DNA of 64,000 nt from NCBI RefSeq assembly GCF_010093065.1, contig NZ_CP048113.1:4526001-4590000 (forward strand), read 5' to 3'. The translations under genes and the position numbers were made by a program. Shown here one piece after another: positions 9,061-17,968 of the stretch. The DNA comes from Chitinophaga agri (GTDB lineage: Bacteria; Bacteroidota; Bacteroidia; Chitinophagales; Chitinophagaceae). The notes beneath the pieces were generated by a model. That model was not told the DNA's origin. It saw only the letters and a program-made list of their open reading frames with translations, and made no database searches. Position 1 is the first letter of the stretch. The number at the start of each line of letters is the position of its first letter.

Positions 9061-9507
9061 TTACGGCTTCTTTATACCTGATTCGAGATAGGCGGACGCT
9101 ATGTCAGTCAGGTCAGCCTTCACAGGATCACTATAGCCGTTATACAGGAAGATCTCCCACGCATATTTCGGATGATTCAGGTTCATGTAGAAGATCTCTC
9201 CGTTTGGTTTTACGAATTGCAGTTGTGTGGCGCTGGTGCTAATGACCTTCACACCCTTTCCAGCCAGGAAGACACTGTCTTCAGCCATGGTGCTTCTGTT
9301 ATATGCATCCAGGGAAGGAAATCCTTTTTCTCCTATCTCCTTCCTGAGAGAACGCAATTTATCGCCTGCAGGTTTGAAGAAAATAGCGGCAGGTTCTTTT
9401 ACTATCAAGGTATTAATGGTATCCACTTCGGCAGCACGCTGCTCGGGTGACTGTCCACATGACGCCAGCAGAACGGCGGAAAAAACAAATAAGAATAACC
9501 TGGTCAT
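9061..9507 (-). CDS. Small lipoprotein of unknown function
   Basis: Starting at MTRLFLFVFSAVLLASC there is a clear type II signal peptide with lipobox LLASC, so the mature protein is probably a lipid-anchored periplasmic or outer-membrane protein of about 130 aa. An upstream ATG at 9531 would add 8 residues that fit the signal less well. I do not recognise a domain. The mature part contains a beta-rich stretch (KVISTSATQLQFVKPNGEIF). It is followed by the LpxH-like gene on the same strand. Confidence 0.75.
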   Translation of the reverse strand: MTRLFLFVFSAVLLASCGQSPEQRAAEVDTINTLIVKEPAAIFFKPAGDKLRSLRKEIGEKGFPSLDAYNRSTMAEDSVFLAGKGVKVISTSATQLQFVKPNGEIFYMNLNHPKYAWEIFLYNGYSDPVKADLTDIASAYLESGIKKP

Positions 9508-9533
9508 AGCGGGCCGGTATAACATGATCATTT

Positions 9534-9571
9534 AAAAGAACAGCGCATGATGAGATCACGCGCTGTTCAAA
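9534..9571 (-). terminator. Terminator after the LUD-domain gene
   Basis: A 9-bp stem GAACAGCGC (9538-9546 with 9560-9568) is followed on the minus strand by TTTTAAATG. It closes the rsfS-ftsH-lutC-like operon. Confidence 0.6.
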
Positions 9572-9592
9572 TATGCTTAAGTATTTACAAAT

Positions 9593-10228
9593 CTATTCGT
9601 CCAGGAGAAACACATATACCTCACGCGGTCCATGTATTCCGACTACCAGCGTTTTCTCGATATCAGCGGTACGACTGGGACCGGAGGCAAAGGAGATGGA
9701 AGAAGGAAGCTCACCATGGTATTTCTCCTTCAGGCGGGCAATCGCATCTTTGAGATCAAATACCAGCTGATGCGTGTAAGCGATCACAATATGCACCGGT
9801 GTATACACTGGTAAAGCCCTTCCGGAAGGCTGTGCCGCGCTCAGCACCATTGTGCCTGTACGGGCTACCAGCATTTCACAGTCAGTGATCGCAGCCTCCG
9901 CGGTATGCATATCTCCTTTGTTCATAAAAGGCAACTGCTTCAGCTGGAACTCCTTCATCAGGGAAGGCGTCTGGCAGTATACATCATTCCACTCTTTGGA
10001 ATCGATCAGGGCTACCAGATTATCCAGCAGTTCGCTTTTGCTGGTGCAGAAGATGAATTTTCCCTGTAAGCGGGCAAATTCTTCTGCGAACTTCATCTCC
10101 AGACCATCATGCTCCTTCACAAAAACGGAACTGTTGCCCTCCGAATTTGGAAAGGGCAACTGCACCGACTGGCTCAATGCATTTCTAACTCTCTTCAGAA
10201 TATTTTCCTTGGCAGGAGAAATCTTCAT
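9593..10228 (-). CDS. LUD-domain protein, LutC/YkgG-like
   Basis: This 211-aa protein has the LUD-domain C-terminal signatures ARTGTMVLS, GRALPVYTPVHIV and the near-invariant SGPSRTADIEKTLVVGIHGP. LutC is a subunit of the LutABC lactate oxidation system, but no lutA or lutB lies nearby. Here the gene follows ftsH by only 6 nt, an arrangement I recall as common in Bacteroidota, so its real role may not be lactate use. The start ATG is unambiguous. Confidence 0.85.
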   Translation of the reverse strand: MKISPAKENILKRVRNALSQSVQLPFPNSEGNSSVFVKEHDGLEMKFAEEFARLQGKFIFCTSKSELLDNLVALIDSKEWNDVYCQTPSLMKEFQLKQLPFMNKGDMHTAEAAITDCEMLVARTGTMVLSAAQPSGRALPVYTPVHIVIAYTHQLVFDLKDAIARLKEKYHGELPSSISFASGPSRTADIEKTLVVGIHGPREVYVFLLDE

Positions 10229-10234
10229 ATCAGT

Positions 10235-12256
10235 TTATGCATTAGCAGGTGTAGGCGAAGGATTGATGATATCGGTAGGATGTACGCCATCAGTAGTCAT
10301 ACCTTCCTTGTTTGCGATATGCTCACGGTGAACATCCCATGGACGTTTACCGATCAGTCTTTCCAGATCTGCCTGGTACAATACTTCTTTTTTCAGCAAT
10401 TCCTGTGCAAGCACTTTCACATTATCCAGTCTCTCGGTCAGCAGGTTTTTAGTACGCTGGTACGCCTTGTCGATCAGTAAACGAACTTCTTCGTCGATCA
10501 TTTTGGCAGTTTCTTCAGAATATGGTTTGGTAAATGCCTGATCGCTGTTAGGATCATAGAACGACACGTTACCAACCTTATCGTTCATACCGTACACGGT
10601 CACCATTGCATAGGCCATACGGGTGATCACCTGCAGGTCATTCTGTGCACCGGTCGATACTTTACCAAACACGATGTCTTCTACAGCACGGCCACCAAGG
10701 GTCATACATATATCGTCCAGCAGCTGTTCGGTATTATACAGGTATTGTTCTTTCGGCAAATATTGCGCATAACCTAATGCAGCTACACCACGGGGTACAA
10801 TAGTCACTTTCACCAGCGGATTAGCATGCTCGAGGTACCAGCCACAAATGGCGTGACCAGCTTCGTGGTATGCGATCACTTCTTTTTCTTCCGGAGAAAT
10901 GATCTTGTTTTTCTTTTCCAGACCACCGATCACCCTGTCCACAGCATCGTTGAAATCTTCCATTTCAACCTCAGTCTTACCTTTACGGGCAGCGATCAGG
11001 GCTGCTTCGTTACAAACGTTGGCGATGTCAGCACCGGCAAAGCCAGGTGTCATAGATGCCAGTTTCTTGATATCGAGGTTCGGAGAAGTTTTAATTGGTT
11101 TCAGGTGCACGTCAAATATGTGCTCACGACCATTTAAGTCTGGTTTGTCAATAGAGATCTGACGGTCAAAACGTCCCGGACGCAGCAGCGCACTGTCCAG
11201 TACGTCCGGACGGTTGGTTGCTGCCAGGATGATGATGCCGCTGTCGGTACCGAAACCATCCATTTCCACCAGTAACTGGTTCAGGGTGTTCTCACGCTCA
11301 TCATTGCTCATCATTACGTTCTTACCTCTTGCACGACCGATCGCATCGATCTCATCGATGAAGATGATACAAGGCGCTTTCTCACGGGCCTGTTTGAACA
11401 GGTCACGTACACGGCTTGCACCCACACCTACGAATAATTCAACGAAGTCAGAACCGGACATAGAGAAGAAAGGTACCTGTGCTTCTCCTGCCATTGCTTT
11501 CGCCAGCAGGGTCTTACCTGTACCTGGAGGGCCTACCAGTAAGGCACCTTTTGGTATTTTACCACCCAGAGAGGTGTATTTCTTCGGATTCTTCAGGAAA
11601 TCCACGATTTCCATCACTTCCACTTTCGCTTCATCCAGACCAGCTACATCACTGAAAGTGATATTTACACGGGTACCTTTGTCAAACAGCGTAGCCTTAG
11701 ACTTACCGATGTTAAAGATACCACCCGGGCCACCACTGCCGCCAGCAGGACCACCCATTTTACGCATCAGGAGTATCCACAGTCCAATCAACAGCACCAG
11801 TGGAAGCAATAACTGGATAAATGGTTCGAACCAGCTCTGTCTGTTATCATAGTACACTTTCACCTGCTGATCAACCGGAAGCCCCGCCTGTGCCTTGTCA
11901 AGGTCAGTCTTAAAATCCTCCACACTACCAATAGTGAAAGAGAAATGAGGGCCCTTATTATCAGCGCCCAAACGGGTCTTAGCCACTTTCTCGTATTTAG
12001 CTTGCGATAACTTGTCAGCCTTTATGAAAACCTCTACCACTTGCTTGTTCACCACCACCAGCTTGTCTACATCACCTGGTTTCAGGTAATTGAGCTGAAA
12101 CTCCTGGAAACTGAGTGGTTTAGGCCCGGTGCCAAGATTAGCAAAGTTCATTGCCAGCAAGGCGACCCCGATAAAAGCATACACCCAGTATATGTTGAAC
12201 TTTGGTCCTTTCTTTGGCGATTTGTCTCCCTTGTTGAAGTTGTTGCCTCTTTCCAT
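10235..12256 (-). CDS. ftsH: ATP-dependent zinc metalloprotease FtsH
   Basis: This 673-aa membrane protease has TM1 at about 23-41, a periplasmic domain, TM2 at about 143-164, Walker A GPPGTGKT (242-249), Walker B IIFIDE (297-302), the second region of homology [19 protein letters not shown] (346-364) and the zinc site HEAGH (464-468). FtsH forms hexamers in the inner membrane that degrade misfolded membrane proteins and regulatory proteins. The C-terminus is extended ([10 protein letters not shown] and a Pro/Thr-rich tail), as often seen in this phylum. It lies between rsfS (46 nt upstream) and the LUD gene (6 nt downstream), so all three are probably cotranscribed. Confidence 0.98.
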   Translation of the reverse strand: MERGNNFNKGDKSPKKGPKFNIYWVYAFIGVALLAMNFANLGTGPKPLSFQEFQLNYLKPGDVDKLVVVNKQVVEVFIKADKLSQAKYEKVAKTRLGADNKGPHFSFTIGSVEDFKTDLDKAQAGLPVDQQVKVYYDNRQSWFEPFIQLLLPLVLLIGLWILLMRKMGGPAGGSGGPGGIFNIGKSKATLFDKGTRVNITFSDVAGLDEAKVEVMEIVDFLKNPKKYTSLGGKIPKGALLVGPPGTGKTLLAKAMAGEAQVPFFSMSGSDFVELFVGVGASRVRDLFKQAREKAPCIIFIDEIDAIGRARGKNVMMSNDERENTLNQLLVEMDGFGTDSGIIILAATNRPDVLDSALLRPGRFDRQISIDKPDLNGREHIFDVHLKPIKTSPNLDIKKLASMTPGFAGADIANVCNEAALIAARKGKTEVEMEDFNDAVDRVIGGLEKKNKIISPEEKEVIAYHEAGHAICGWYLEHANPLVKVTIVPRGVAALGYAQYLPKEQYLYNTEQLLDDICMTLGGRAVEDIVFGKVSTGAQNDLQVITRMAYAMVTVYGMNDKVGNVSFYDPNSDQAFTKPYSEETAKMIDEEVRLLIDKAYQRTKNLLTERLDNVKVLAQELLKKEVLYQADLERLIGKRPWDVHREHIANKEGMTTDGVHPTDIINPSPTPANA

Positions 12257-12302
12257 AATCTTACGATCCTTTTTTAAGGATGTCGGTAATAGTTAAAAGT
12301 TA

Positions 12303-12710
12303 TTAGTTTGTATCATTATGCTCCATTCGTTCTGCATCACTCCACATATCTTCCAGACTATAGAACTGCCTGGTTTCGGGTTGGAATACATGCACTACAA
12401 CATTCACATAATCTACCAGTATCCATTGTTGAGCGGTAAATCCCTCATGTTTATAAGGCTCTTCGCCAACGAGCTTCAATACCTGATCTTCCACGAAGTC
12501 AGCTATAGCCCTAACCTGTGTATTGGAGTTAGCCTCGCATATTACAAAGAAATCAGCCACAGCTTCAGGAATCTGGCGCAGATCCAGAGAAACAATATTT
12601 TCTCCCTTTTTTTCCTGGATGGCCTTGATGATGGTGGAAAAAATCTCGCTTTCTCTACTCAAGCGCGTTAACGCTTTCTTTCTCGTACTCAGAACGGTTA
12701 AGGGTGCCAA
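12303..12710 (-). CDS. rsfS: Ribosomal silencing factor RsfS
   Basis: This 135-aa protein has the RsfS/Iojap signature (IIKAIQEKKGENIVSLDLRQI, VADFFVICEANSNTQVRAIA, HEGFTAQQWILVDYVNVVVH). It binds ribosomal protein uL14 and blocks subunit joining in nutrient shortage. There is no ATG in the N-terminal part, so the start is taken as TTG at 12710; the residues before SRESEIFSTI are not well conserved. It is the first gene of the operon with ftsH. Confidence 0.92.
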   Translation of the reverse strand: MAPLTVLSTRKKALTRLSRESEIFSTIIKAIQEKKGENIVSLDLRQIPEAVADFFVICEANSNTQVRAIADFVEDQVLKLVGEEPYKHEGFTAQQWILVDYVNVVVHVFQPETRQFYSLEDMWSDAERMEHNDTN

Positions 12711-12887
12711 TAAAATCTCTTTTGGTTAAAAATAAACTTTAATTGTCAAAATTACTAAAGAAGGAGCAAATAAACGCCGGAATATGATATTGTTACAATG
12801 TGTAATAATCAATGATGTACGGAGCTTTAATGCCTATAAATCATGCACTTGTCTAATACCTTTGCTCTGTAGCCGGCAACTGACCGA

Positions 12888-12920
12888 TTGTTAAGAAAAT
12901 GATAAAATGAATTACTTTGC
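12888..12920 (+). promoter_or_regulatory. Candidate promoter of birA
   Basis: TTG (12888-12890) and TTACTTTG (12913-12920) are 22 nt apart, close to the Bacteroidota arrangement. The ATG follows 32 nt after the -7 box. A second -7-like box, TACCTTTG, lies at 12857-12864. Confidence 0.4.
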
Positions 12921-12952
12921 TCTCTCAAAATGAATCAGCTAAGAATTTTCGA

Positions 12953-13696
12953 ATGATCGGACAGCCTTTATACATTTTAGATACAGTAGACAGCACCAAT
13001 AACTATGCCATGGAGCAGGTAAACAAAGGGCAGGTGACACCGGGCACAGCCTGGTTTGCTATGGAGCAAACTGCAGGAAAAGCTCAACGTGGCAAACAAT
13101 GGTCATCGCCTCCAGGTGAAAATATCATGCTCTCAATCGCCCTGCAACCCGGCATGCTGCCCCTTTCCAGACAATTTATGCTCAGTGTCGCGGTATCGCT
13201 TGCTACCTGTGACTGGTTCACGCAATATGCGGGCGATGAGACCTCCATCAAATGGAGTAATGATCTTTACTGGCGTGACAGAAAGGCAGCCGGCATGCTC
13301 ATCGAAAATGTACTCCGTGGTAATACATGGCAATATGCCATTACCGGTATCGGAATTAATATCAATCAGACCAGCTTCCCTACACATCTGCCTAATCCTG
13401 TATCCCTCAAGCAGATAACAGGCAAGACATGGGACCCTATCGAACTGACTCGTACGCTTTGTGCCAGCATTGAAGAAAGACTTAAACTATTGCATCCTGC
13501 ACACTATGATAAGCTAATGCAGGACTATAAGAGCAAGCTGTTCCGCTTTAATATACCCGGCACTTACCGCATGAACGGAGAGCTGTTTGAGGGTATTATC
13601 CGGGATGTACTTCCTGATGGCAAATTATGCCTGGAGAAGGAAGGAACGCTACTGCAACTGGGCTTTGGAGAAATAGAGTTTGTTATAACACGATAG
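12953..13696 (+). CDS. birA: Biotin--[acetyl-CoA-carboxylase] ligase
   Basis: This is a class I (non-regulatory) biotin protein ligase of 247 aa with no N-terminal HTH. Visible are the substrate motif VDSTNNYAM, the glycine-rich biotin/AMP loop (TAGKAQRGKQWSSPPGENI), KWSNDLYW with the catalytic lysine, and GIGININQ. It activates biotin and attaches it to biotin carboxyl carrier proteins. The first ATG (MIGQPLYILD) is chosen; a TTG 36 nt upstream would extend it without conservation. Its stop is 4 nt from the stop of the convergent gene. Confidence 0.94.
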   Translation: MIGQPLYILDTVDSTNNYAMEQVNKGQVTPGTAWFAMEQTAGKAQRGKQWSSPPGENIMLSIALQPGMLPLSRQFMLSVAVSLATCDWFTQYAGDETSIKWSNDLYWRDRKAAGMLIENVLRGNTWQYAITGIGININQTSFPTHLPNPVSLKQITGKTWDPIELTRTLCASIEERLKLLHPAHYDKLMQDYKSKLFRFNIPGTYRMNGELFEGIIRDVLPDGKLCLEKEGTLLQLGFGEIEFVITR

Positions 13697-13699
13697 GCG

Positions 13700-15229
13700 T
13701 TACCAGCTACGGGAACCTGCCTGTTCTTCCTGTTGCCACTGATACAGTTTGCGGGGAAAAACAGGCGAAATCCCTTCGACAAGATATACACCTGTGCCAT
13801 ACTCCCTTGACAGCTTATCATTGATCTGTCCGGTTTTAGTGTAGCCGGACGTATATTTCCGGACATATTCCGCTGGAGCCTCACCAACTACAATAAGGTA
13901 ATGCAGGCTGTCCATTTTCGGGAACCAGCACATATAATCAGCACTGAATGTGATGGCTGGTCTGACAGCATCAGCGGCGTAGTAGTTAATCGCGCCTGCC
14001 TGCCCGTAATTGTCACATAGGATCAACGTATACGGGCGCTCAGCCACAGGCACCTGCTGATAGGCCATTGTGGCCAGTCCGGCCAGCTCCCTCCAGCCAC
14101 GCATATCAGCAAAATCCTGTGGCAGGTCATGTAGTTTGCCGTCTTCCCATCTGCACATAACATCACGCATTCGTGGCGTCATCGCGTTATAGAGGTCCTT
14201 TGGCGGCATTACCGGGTAGATTACGCGGAATAAGCATACAGTGGGTAATATCACCATTACCAGCCATCCCAGCCTGGCATACTTCAGCCAGCTACGTGAA
14301 AAAAGGTGTTCCCAGTATACACTACCAAAAGCCAGCATAACAGGATACAGTCCCAGGGCATAATACGCCTTCGCCTTCAGATAGACGAACAGGGCCATTA
14401 CCAGCAGGAAAGTCCAGCCTGCAAAGCGATAGGGCCTGTAAGGCGCATATCCCATCAATGCGGTCAGTCCGGCTATCCATACAGCACTTCCCAGTAAGAA
14501 GAACAACAGCTGTTCTTTGATAAAACCCGCTCTCTCCACATTCACCAATTGTGTGTCGGCCAGCTCCTTCATGTGATGCAGGAACGGAACCCCGTTCTGT
14601 AGCTGCCAGACAATATTAGGCAGGGCCAGCAAAAGGGCGATCAGCAGGCCGCCGTACAGGTACTTTTCCCGAAAGATGCTGCGCTGTGGTGTTATTAACA
14701 AAGCTGGTAGCAGGCCCGCCGCAAGAAAAAGTATATTGTATTTATTCAGAAAAGCCATCCCCGCCACAACACCCATCCACAACAACCATTGAGGCTTTAC
14801 ATCTCTGATGTATAATATTACCAGGTAAAAGATCAGTGTCCAGGCCAGTATGTCAGCACTGTTCGGCTGATACAGAATGTTAATCCTTGACATACCGGAG
14901 CAAATAAAGACCACTGCTGCCAGTAACTGTGCATACCAGCCTCCTTTCAGCAATTCCACCAGCTTCCAGATGACTAACATTGTCAGCGCACCAAACAGGG
15001 CAGGGAAGAAGCGTACCCAGTATACACCACCGCCCAGCCACTTGATCAGCAGCGAGAGAAAAGCTGTAAAAGGAGGTACTGACAAATATCCGGCTGCCAG
15101 ATGATTGGCCTGTTCGAGATGCAGATATTCATCCCGGTGCAGATCATAATCCGGATGCACAAGGGAAAAATGAAAAGTCAACTTGAAAGCTATCAAGGCA
15201 ATGAGCAGGAGATATGAACGTTTGGGCAT
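13700..15229 (-). CDS. GT39-like membrane glycosyltransferase (ArnT/PMT type)
   Basis: This 509-aa polytopic protein has about 10-12 hydrophobic helices up to residue 350 and a soluble C-terminal domain. The first periplasmic loop carries HRDEYLHLEQA, which holds the acidic pair typical of GT39/ArnT-type GT-C enzymes; PNSADILAW and FLNKYNILF are further landmarks. Such enzymes transfer a sugar from a polyprenyl-phosphate donor to a lipid or protein on the periplasmic side. The acceptor here is unknown. It is divergent from the AraC-type regulator, which may control it. Confidence 0.8.
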   Translation of the reverse strand: MPKRSYLLLIALIAFKLTFHFSLVHPDYDLHRDEYLHLEQANHLAAGYLSVPPFTAFLSLLIKWLGGGVYWVRFFPALFGALTMLVIWKLVELLKGGWYAQLLAAVVFICSGMSRINILYQPNSADILAWTLIFYLVILYIRDVKPQWLLWMGVVAGMAFLNKYNILFLAAGLLPALLITPQRSIFREKYLYGGLLIALLLALPNIVWQLQNGVPFLHHMKELADTQLVNVERAGFIKEQLLFFLLGSAVWIAGLTALMGYAPYRPYRFAGWTFLLVMALFVYLKAKAYYALGLYPVMLAFGSVYWEHLFSRSWLKYARLGWLVMVILPTVCLFRVIYPVMPPKDLYNAMTPRMRDVMCRWEDGKLHDLPQDFADMRGWRELAGLATMAYQQVPVAERPYTLILCDNYGQAGAINYYAADAVRPAITFSADYMCWFPKMDSLHYLIVVGEAPAEYVRKYTSGYTKTGQINDKLSREYGTGVYLVEGISPVFPRKLYQWQQEEQAGSRSW

Positions 15230-15346
15230 CCGTCGGGACTAGTGTGTGAAAAATGAGGGACTACCTGTTATGATTACTACAGCTCAAAGGTAAGGAACGT
15301 ATAACAGGTAGCCCGATATAGATAATCTTGTGATACTGCAGCAATA

Positions 15347-15445
15347 GTTGGTGAAATAGGCAGTTCATCAAAAAGACCAGTTGATGAAAACAAGATTTTG
15401 GTTGATAAAGGTTGTCCTCAAGTTGTGAAATATTTGTTAATTTAT
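15347..15445 (+). promoter_or_regulatory. 21-bp phased direct repeats between GT39 and AraC genes (possible operator)
   Basis: GTTGATGAAA (15380), GTTGATAAAG (15401) and GTTGTGAAAT (15422) are spaced exactly 21 bp apart. A related GTTGGTGAAA lies at 15347, and inverted forms TTCATCAAA (15364) and TTATCAAAA lie close by. Two-turn spacing of half-sites is typical of AraC-family operators, and the array sits in the 365-bp divergent region upstream of the regulator. That it is an operator is inferred. Confidence 0.45.
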
Positions 15446-15582
15446 CAAAACAAAAATTGCAACAATGATACAAACAACTACCCCTTATACTATTCTTCAA
15501 CCATCCAAACAGCTATTGGTCCATACATCCCAGCGTCAATACGCACTATTTTATTCGTATGATGTTTGCAAATTGCTTTGAG

Positions 15583-15590
15583 TAACTTTA
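15583..15590 (+). promoter_or_regulatory. -7-like box 5 nt before the araC-type ATG
   Basis: TAACTTTA is one base from the TAnnTTTG consensus. Its last base lies 5 nt before the start codon, the same spacing as at three other genes in this window. Confidence 0.25.
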
Positions 15591-15594
15591 CCCA

Positions 15595-16539
15595 ATGTCC
15601 TCCATAAATAGTAAGAATAGCAGATCTGATCATCGTAAAAAGCTACGGCTCAGCGATGACTTTTCGAGGGTAAGTGTTGATCAGGAGAACTTACCCAAGG
15701 TGCCGGCAAAGAGTAATTTTACCATTCACTCCCGCTCTACAAATCCTTGCCGGGAGTATATTTCTGCCAGCAGAAGAGATTACTATAAAATCACGCTGAT
15801 GACCAGGGGCGGCGGCATTATGACGCTCGGTCAACGCAAATATGTCATCAAGGCGCCTGCTATCGTATTTATCAATCAGCTGGAAGCAAAAACCTGGGAT
15901 CCGCAGGGAGAGCAGGACGGTTACTATTGCCAGTTCACGGAACATCTGTTTGAAATGCAACGTCACTACCGTGACGAACTCCTGCATCACCCGCTTTTCC
16001 AGATAGGCGCCAATCCGGTGCTTAACCTCACTGAACAACAGCGGGACTACATGTTACAGTTATTCGGACACCTGCTGAAAGAAAGTAAAGACTGCAATCC
16101 TTACCGCCAGGAAGCCATACTGATCTACCTGCAATTATTACTTTTAGAAGCGAAGAGGATCAGCGTACCAGAGGCGTTACCGCAACGTTCCCTGACAACG
16201 GCTCAGTTGCTTGCGGAGCGATTTACGGACGCCCTGGAAAAACAATTTCCGATCACTTCAGAGCTGGAACAGGTGCAGCTTAAAACAGCAGGAGATTTCG
16301 CACAGATATTAAACGTACATCCCAATCACCTGAATGCAACTGTCAAACGGGTAACCGGGCGAACTACCAGCGAACATATTCGTCAGCGCCTCCTGCTCGA
16401 AGCAAGGCTGTTACTGCTACATACTGACTGGCCGATAGCAGCGATCGCTCATTCGCTTGGATTTGAAGAACCAGCTAACTTTTCGCACTTCTTTAAAAGC
16501 CAGACGGGACATACGCCGCACACATTTAGAAATAATTAG
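15595..16539 (+). CDS. AraC-family transcriptional regulator
   Basis: The 314-aa product has an N-terminal cupin-like sensing region (about 55-150, with ITLMTRGGGIMTLGQRKY) and a C-terminal AraC double HTH (about 220-312). The latter includes FAQILNVHPNHLNATVKRVT and the second helix pair IAAIAHSLGFEEPANFSHFF, ending GHTPHTFR. It should bind DNA as an activator, often of neighbouring genes; the divergent GT39-like gene is the natural candidate. Start ATG at 15595 gives a serine-rich, poorly conserved lead of about 30 residues. Confidence 0.9.
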   Translation: MSSINSKNSRSDHRKKLRLSDDFSRVSVDQENLPKVPAKSNFTIHSRSTNPCREYISASRRDYYKITLMTRGGGIMTLGQRKYVIKAPAIVFINQLEAKTWDPQGEQDGYYCQFTEHLFEMQRHYRDELLHHPLFQIGANPVLNLTEQQRDYMLQLFGHLLKESKDCNPYRQEAILIYLQLLLLEAKRISVPEALPQRSLTTAQLLAERFTDALEKQFPITSELEQVQLKTAGDFAQILNVHPNHLNATVKRVTGRTTSEHIRQRLLLEARLLLLHTDWPIAAIAHSLGFEEPANFSHFFKSQTGHTPHTFRNN

Positions 16540-16597
16540 GAACCGGAATGAGGAATTGATATAAAGAGATGTTCTATGCAGATATTCCTGCATTCTT

Positions 16598-16666
16598 ATC
16601 AGACAGGTATAAAAAGTGAGAGGGCGCTTCCAGGAAGCGCCCTCTCACTTTTTATACCTGTCTGAT
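16598..16666. terminator. Perfect 34-bp hairpin between convergent genes
   Basis: Left arm 16598-16631 and right arm 16633-16666 are perfect reverse complements separated by one base. The GC-rich centre (GAGGGCGCTTCC) is flanked by AAAAAG/CTTTTT, so U-runs occur within the stem in both directions. It can terminate both the AraC gene (+) and the SUI1 gene (-). The length is far above that of a usual terminator. Confidence 0.8.
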
Positions 16667-16723
16667 GAACTCTTATCCTATGCCATACATAGTGCATCAT
16701 CTCCGCCGCATTTCAATACCTGA

Positions 16724-17062
16724 TCACTTCGCCTTATATCCCCAGTCCTGCAACCACTTCACCACCTTTTCCTTGTAGTCACCCTGAATCAGTATCAGTC
16801 CATCTTTCGCACTACCACCGGTACCACATTTCGTCTTCAGTTCCTTGCCCAGTTTTTCCAGGTCTTCTTCTTTACCTACAAAACCATCCACCAGTGTCAC
16901 TACCTTTCCGGCACGCTGTTTAGTGTCCAGCTTCACCCGCAATTGCTGCTGGGCAGGAGGGAGGGTCTCGATCTCCTCGGGTTCATCGCTCTCCGGTTTA
17001 AAATCAGGATTAGTGGAATACACTATACCACCTGTATTGGTATTAAACTTCTTCTTTGACAT
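16724..17062 (-). CDS. SUI1/eIF1-like translation initiation factor family protein
   Basis: This 112-aa protein has a charged N-terminus and a SUI1 fold (LRVKLDTKQRAGKVVTLVDGF, LEKLGKELKTKCGTGGSAK, IQGDYKEKVVKWLQDWGYK). Bacterial members (YciH type) resemble eukaryotic eIF1 and may affect initiation fidelity, but their role is not settled. It follows the lipid kinase gene by 10 nt and is likely in one operon with it and nadC. Confidence 0.92.
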   Translation of the reverse strand: MSKKKFNTNTGGIVYSTNPDFKPESDEPEEIETLPPAQQQLRVKLDTKQRAGKVVTLVDGFVGKEEDLEKLGKELKTKCGTGGSAKDGLILIQGDYKEKVVKWLQDWGYKAK

Positions 17063-17072
17063 AATAGTAAGT

Positions 17073-17957
17073 TTATGAACGGTTAACTACGACCTGCAGC
17101 GCACCAGGATGAACACGGAACGCGACTTTACCATTTTCTTTCAATGGCACCGCATCCCCGTCTACCTGCAGGTGCACCAGTTCGTTACTTTTAACAACGA
17201 TCGTTTCTCCCGTATAATGCTGCATATAGCGGGTCTTATCAATATTACCCATCAGGGAATAAAATCCGACAGGTATCAGTCCGTACAGTTTGATCGGCGG
17301 CACAACACACAAGTCCAGTTTACCATCGAAAACATTTGCGTCAGGCGCTAGTTTAAATTCATAGCCAAACTGGTTGCCATTCGCCACCGTAAGCAGAAAG
17401 GCACGCTCCTGCATTGTCTTACCATCCACGCTGATCTCGTATGAAGGGCCTTTATAACTGCTGAAACTCTGAAATACAAGCTTCGCATATCCCCAAAGCC
17501 CACGTTTGGTCTTATGCCTGAACTGATCTGCTACCAACGCATCGAAACCTACACCGGCGTTACTCAGGAACAGGTGTTCATTCGCGTAACCAACGTCTAT
17601 TGACTGACGCCTTCCATCGGCAATCACTTCCAGTGCGCGCGATACTTTCAACGGTATTTTCAGCGCTCTTGCAAGACCATTCCCACTACCCAGCGGAATA
17701 ATAGCCAGTGCGGTAGTTGTACCTACCAGTCCCTGTGCTATCTCATTGATAGAACCATCGCCACCTACTGCCACTACTGTATCTGTTCCATTCGCAACCG
17801 CAGCTCTGGCCAGGTCAGTGCCATGTCCGAGGTATTCCAGGTGAGTGATCTCTACTGAAAATGCCTTTGGCGTCAAATATTTTCTGATGATACCTTCCAG
17901 ACGCTTTTCCCTGTCTGTTCCCGCTTTACGGTTTATGATAAATAGAATCTTTCTCAA
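17073..17957 (-). CDS. Diacylglycerol/sphingosine kinase-like lipid kinase (YegS/BmrU family)
   Basis: The 294-aa protein has the DAGK catalytic domain: FIINRKAGT at the N-terminus, VVAVGGDGSINEIAQGL, IIPLGSGNGLARAL and SNAGVGFDALV. The family phosphorylates lipids with ATP on the cytoplasmic side of the membrane. The first codon is taken as TTG (TTGAGAAAG); no ATG or GTG fits. Its neighbours nadC (11 nt upstream) and SUI1 (10 nt downstream) suggest one transcript. Confidence 0.9.
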   Translation of the reverse strand: MRKILFIINRKAGTDREKRLEGIIRKYLTPKAFSVEITHLEYLGHGTDLARAAVANGTDTVVAVGGDGSINEIAQGLVGTTTALAIIPLGSGNGLARALKIPLKVSRALEVIADGRRQSIDVGYANEHLFLSNAGVGFDALVADQFRHKTKRGLWGYAKLVFQSFSSYKGPSYEISVDGKTMQERAFLLTVANGNQFGYEFKLAPDANVFDGKLDLCVVPPIKLYGLIPVGFYSLMGNIDKTRYMQHYTGETIVVKSNELVHLQVDGDAVPLKENGKVAFRVHPGALQVVVNRS

Positions 17958-17968
17958 CGTTAGGGATA

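Noticed and set aside
9593..10228. Calling the LUD-domain gene a lactate utilisation operon
   Set aside because: lutA and lutB are absent and the gene is tied to rsfS-ftsH, so only the domain is asserted.
11820..11840. GGTTCGAACC resembling a tRNA T-arm
   Set aside because: It lies inside ftsH coding sequence and no cloverleaf can be formed around it.
15261..15500. 79-codon frame in the GT39-AraC gap
   Set aside because: Low-complexity, Cys/His/Leu-rich product without a recognisable domain; the sequence is better explained as regulatory DNA with phased repeats.
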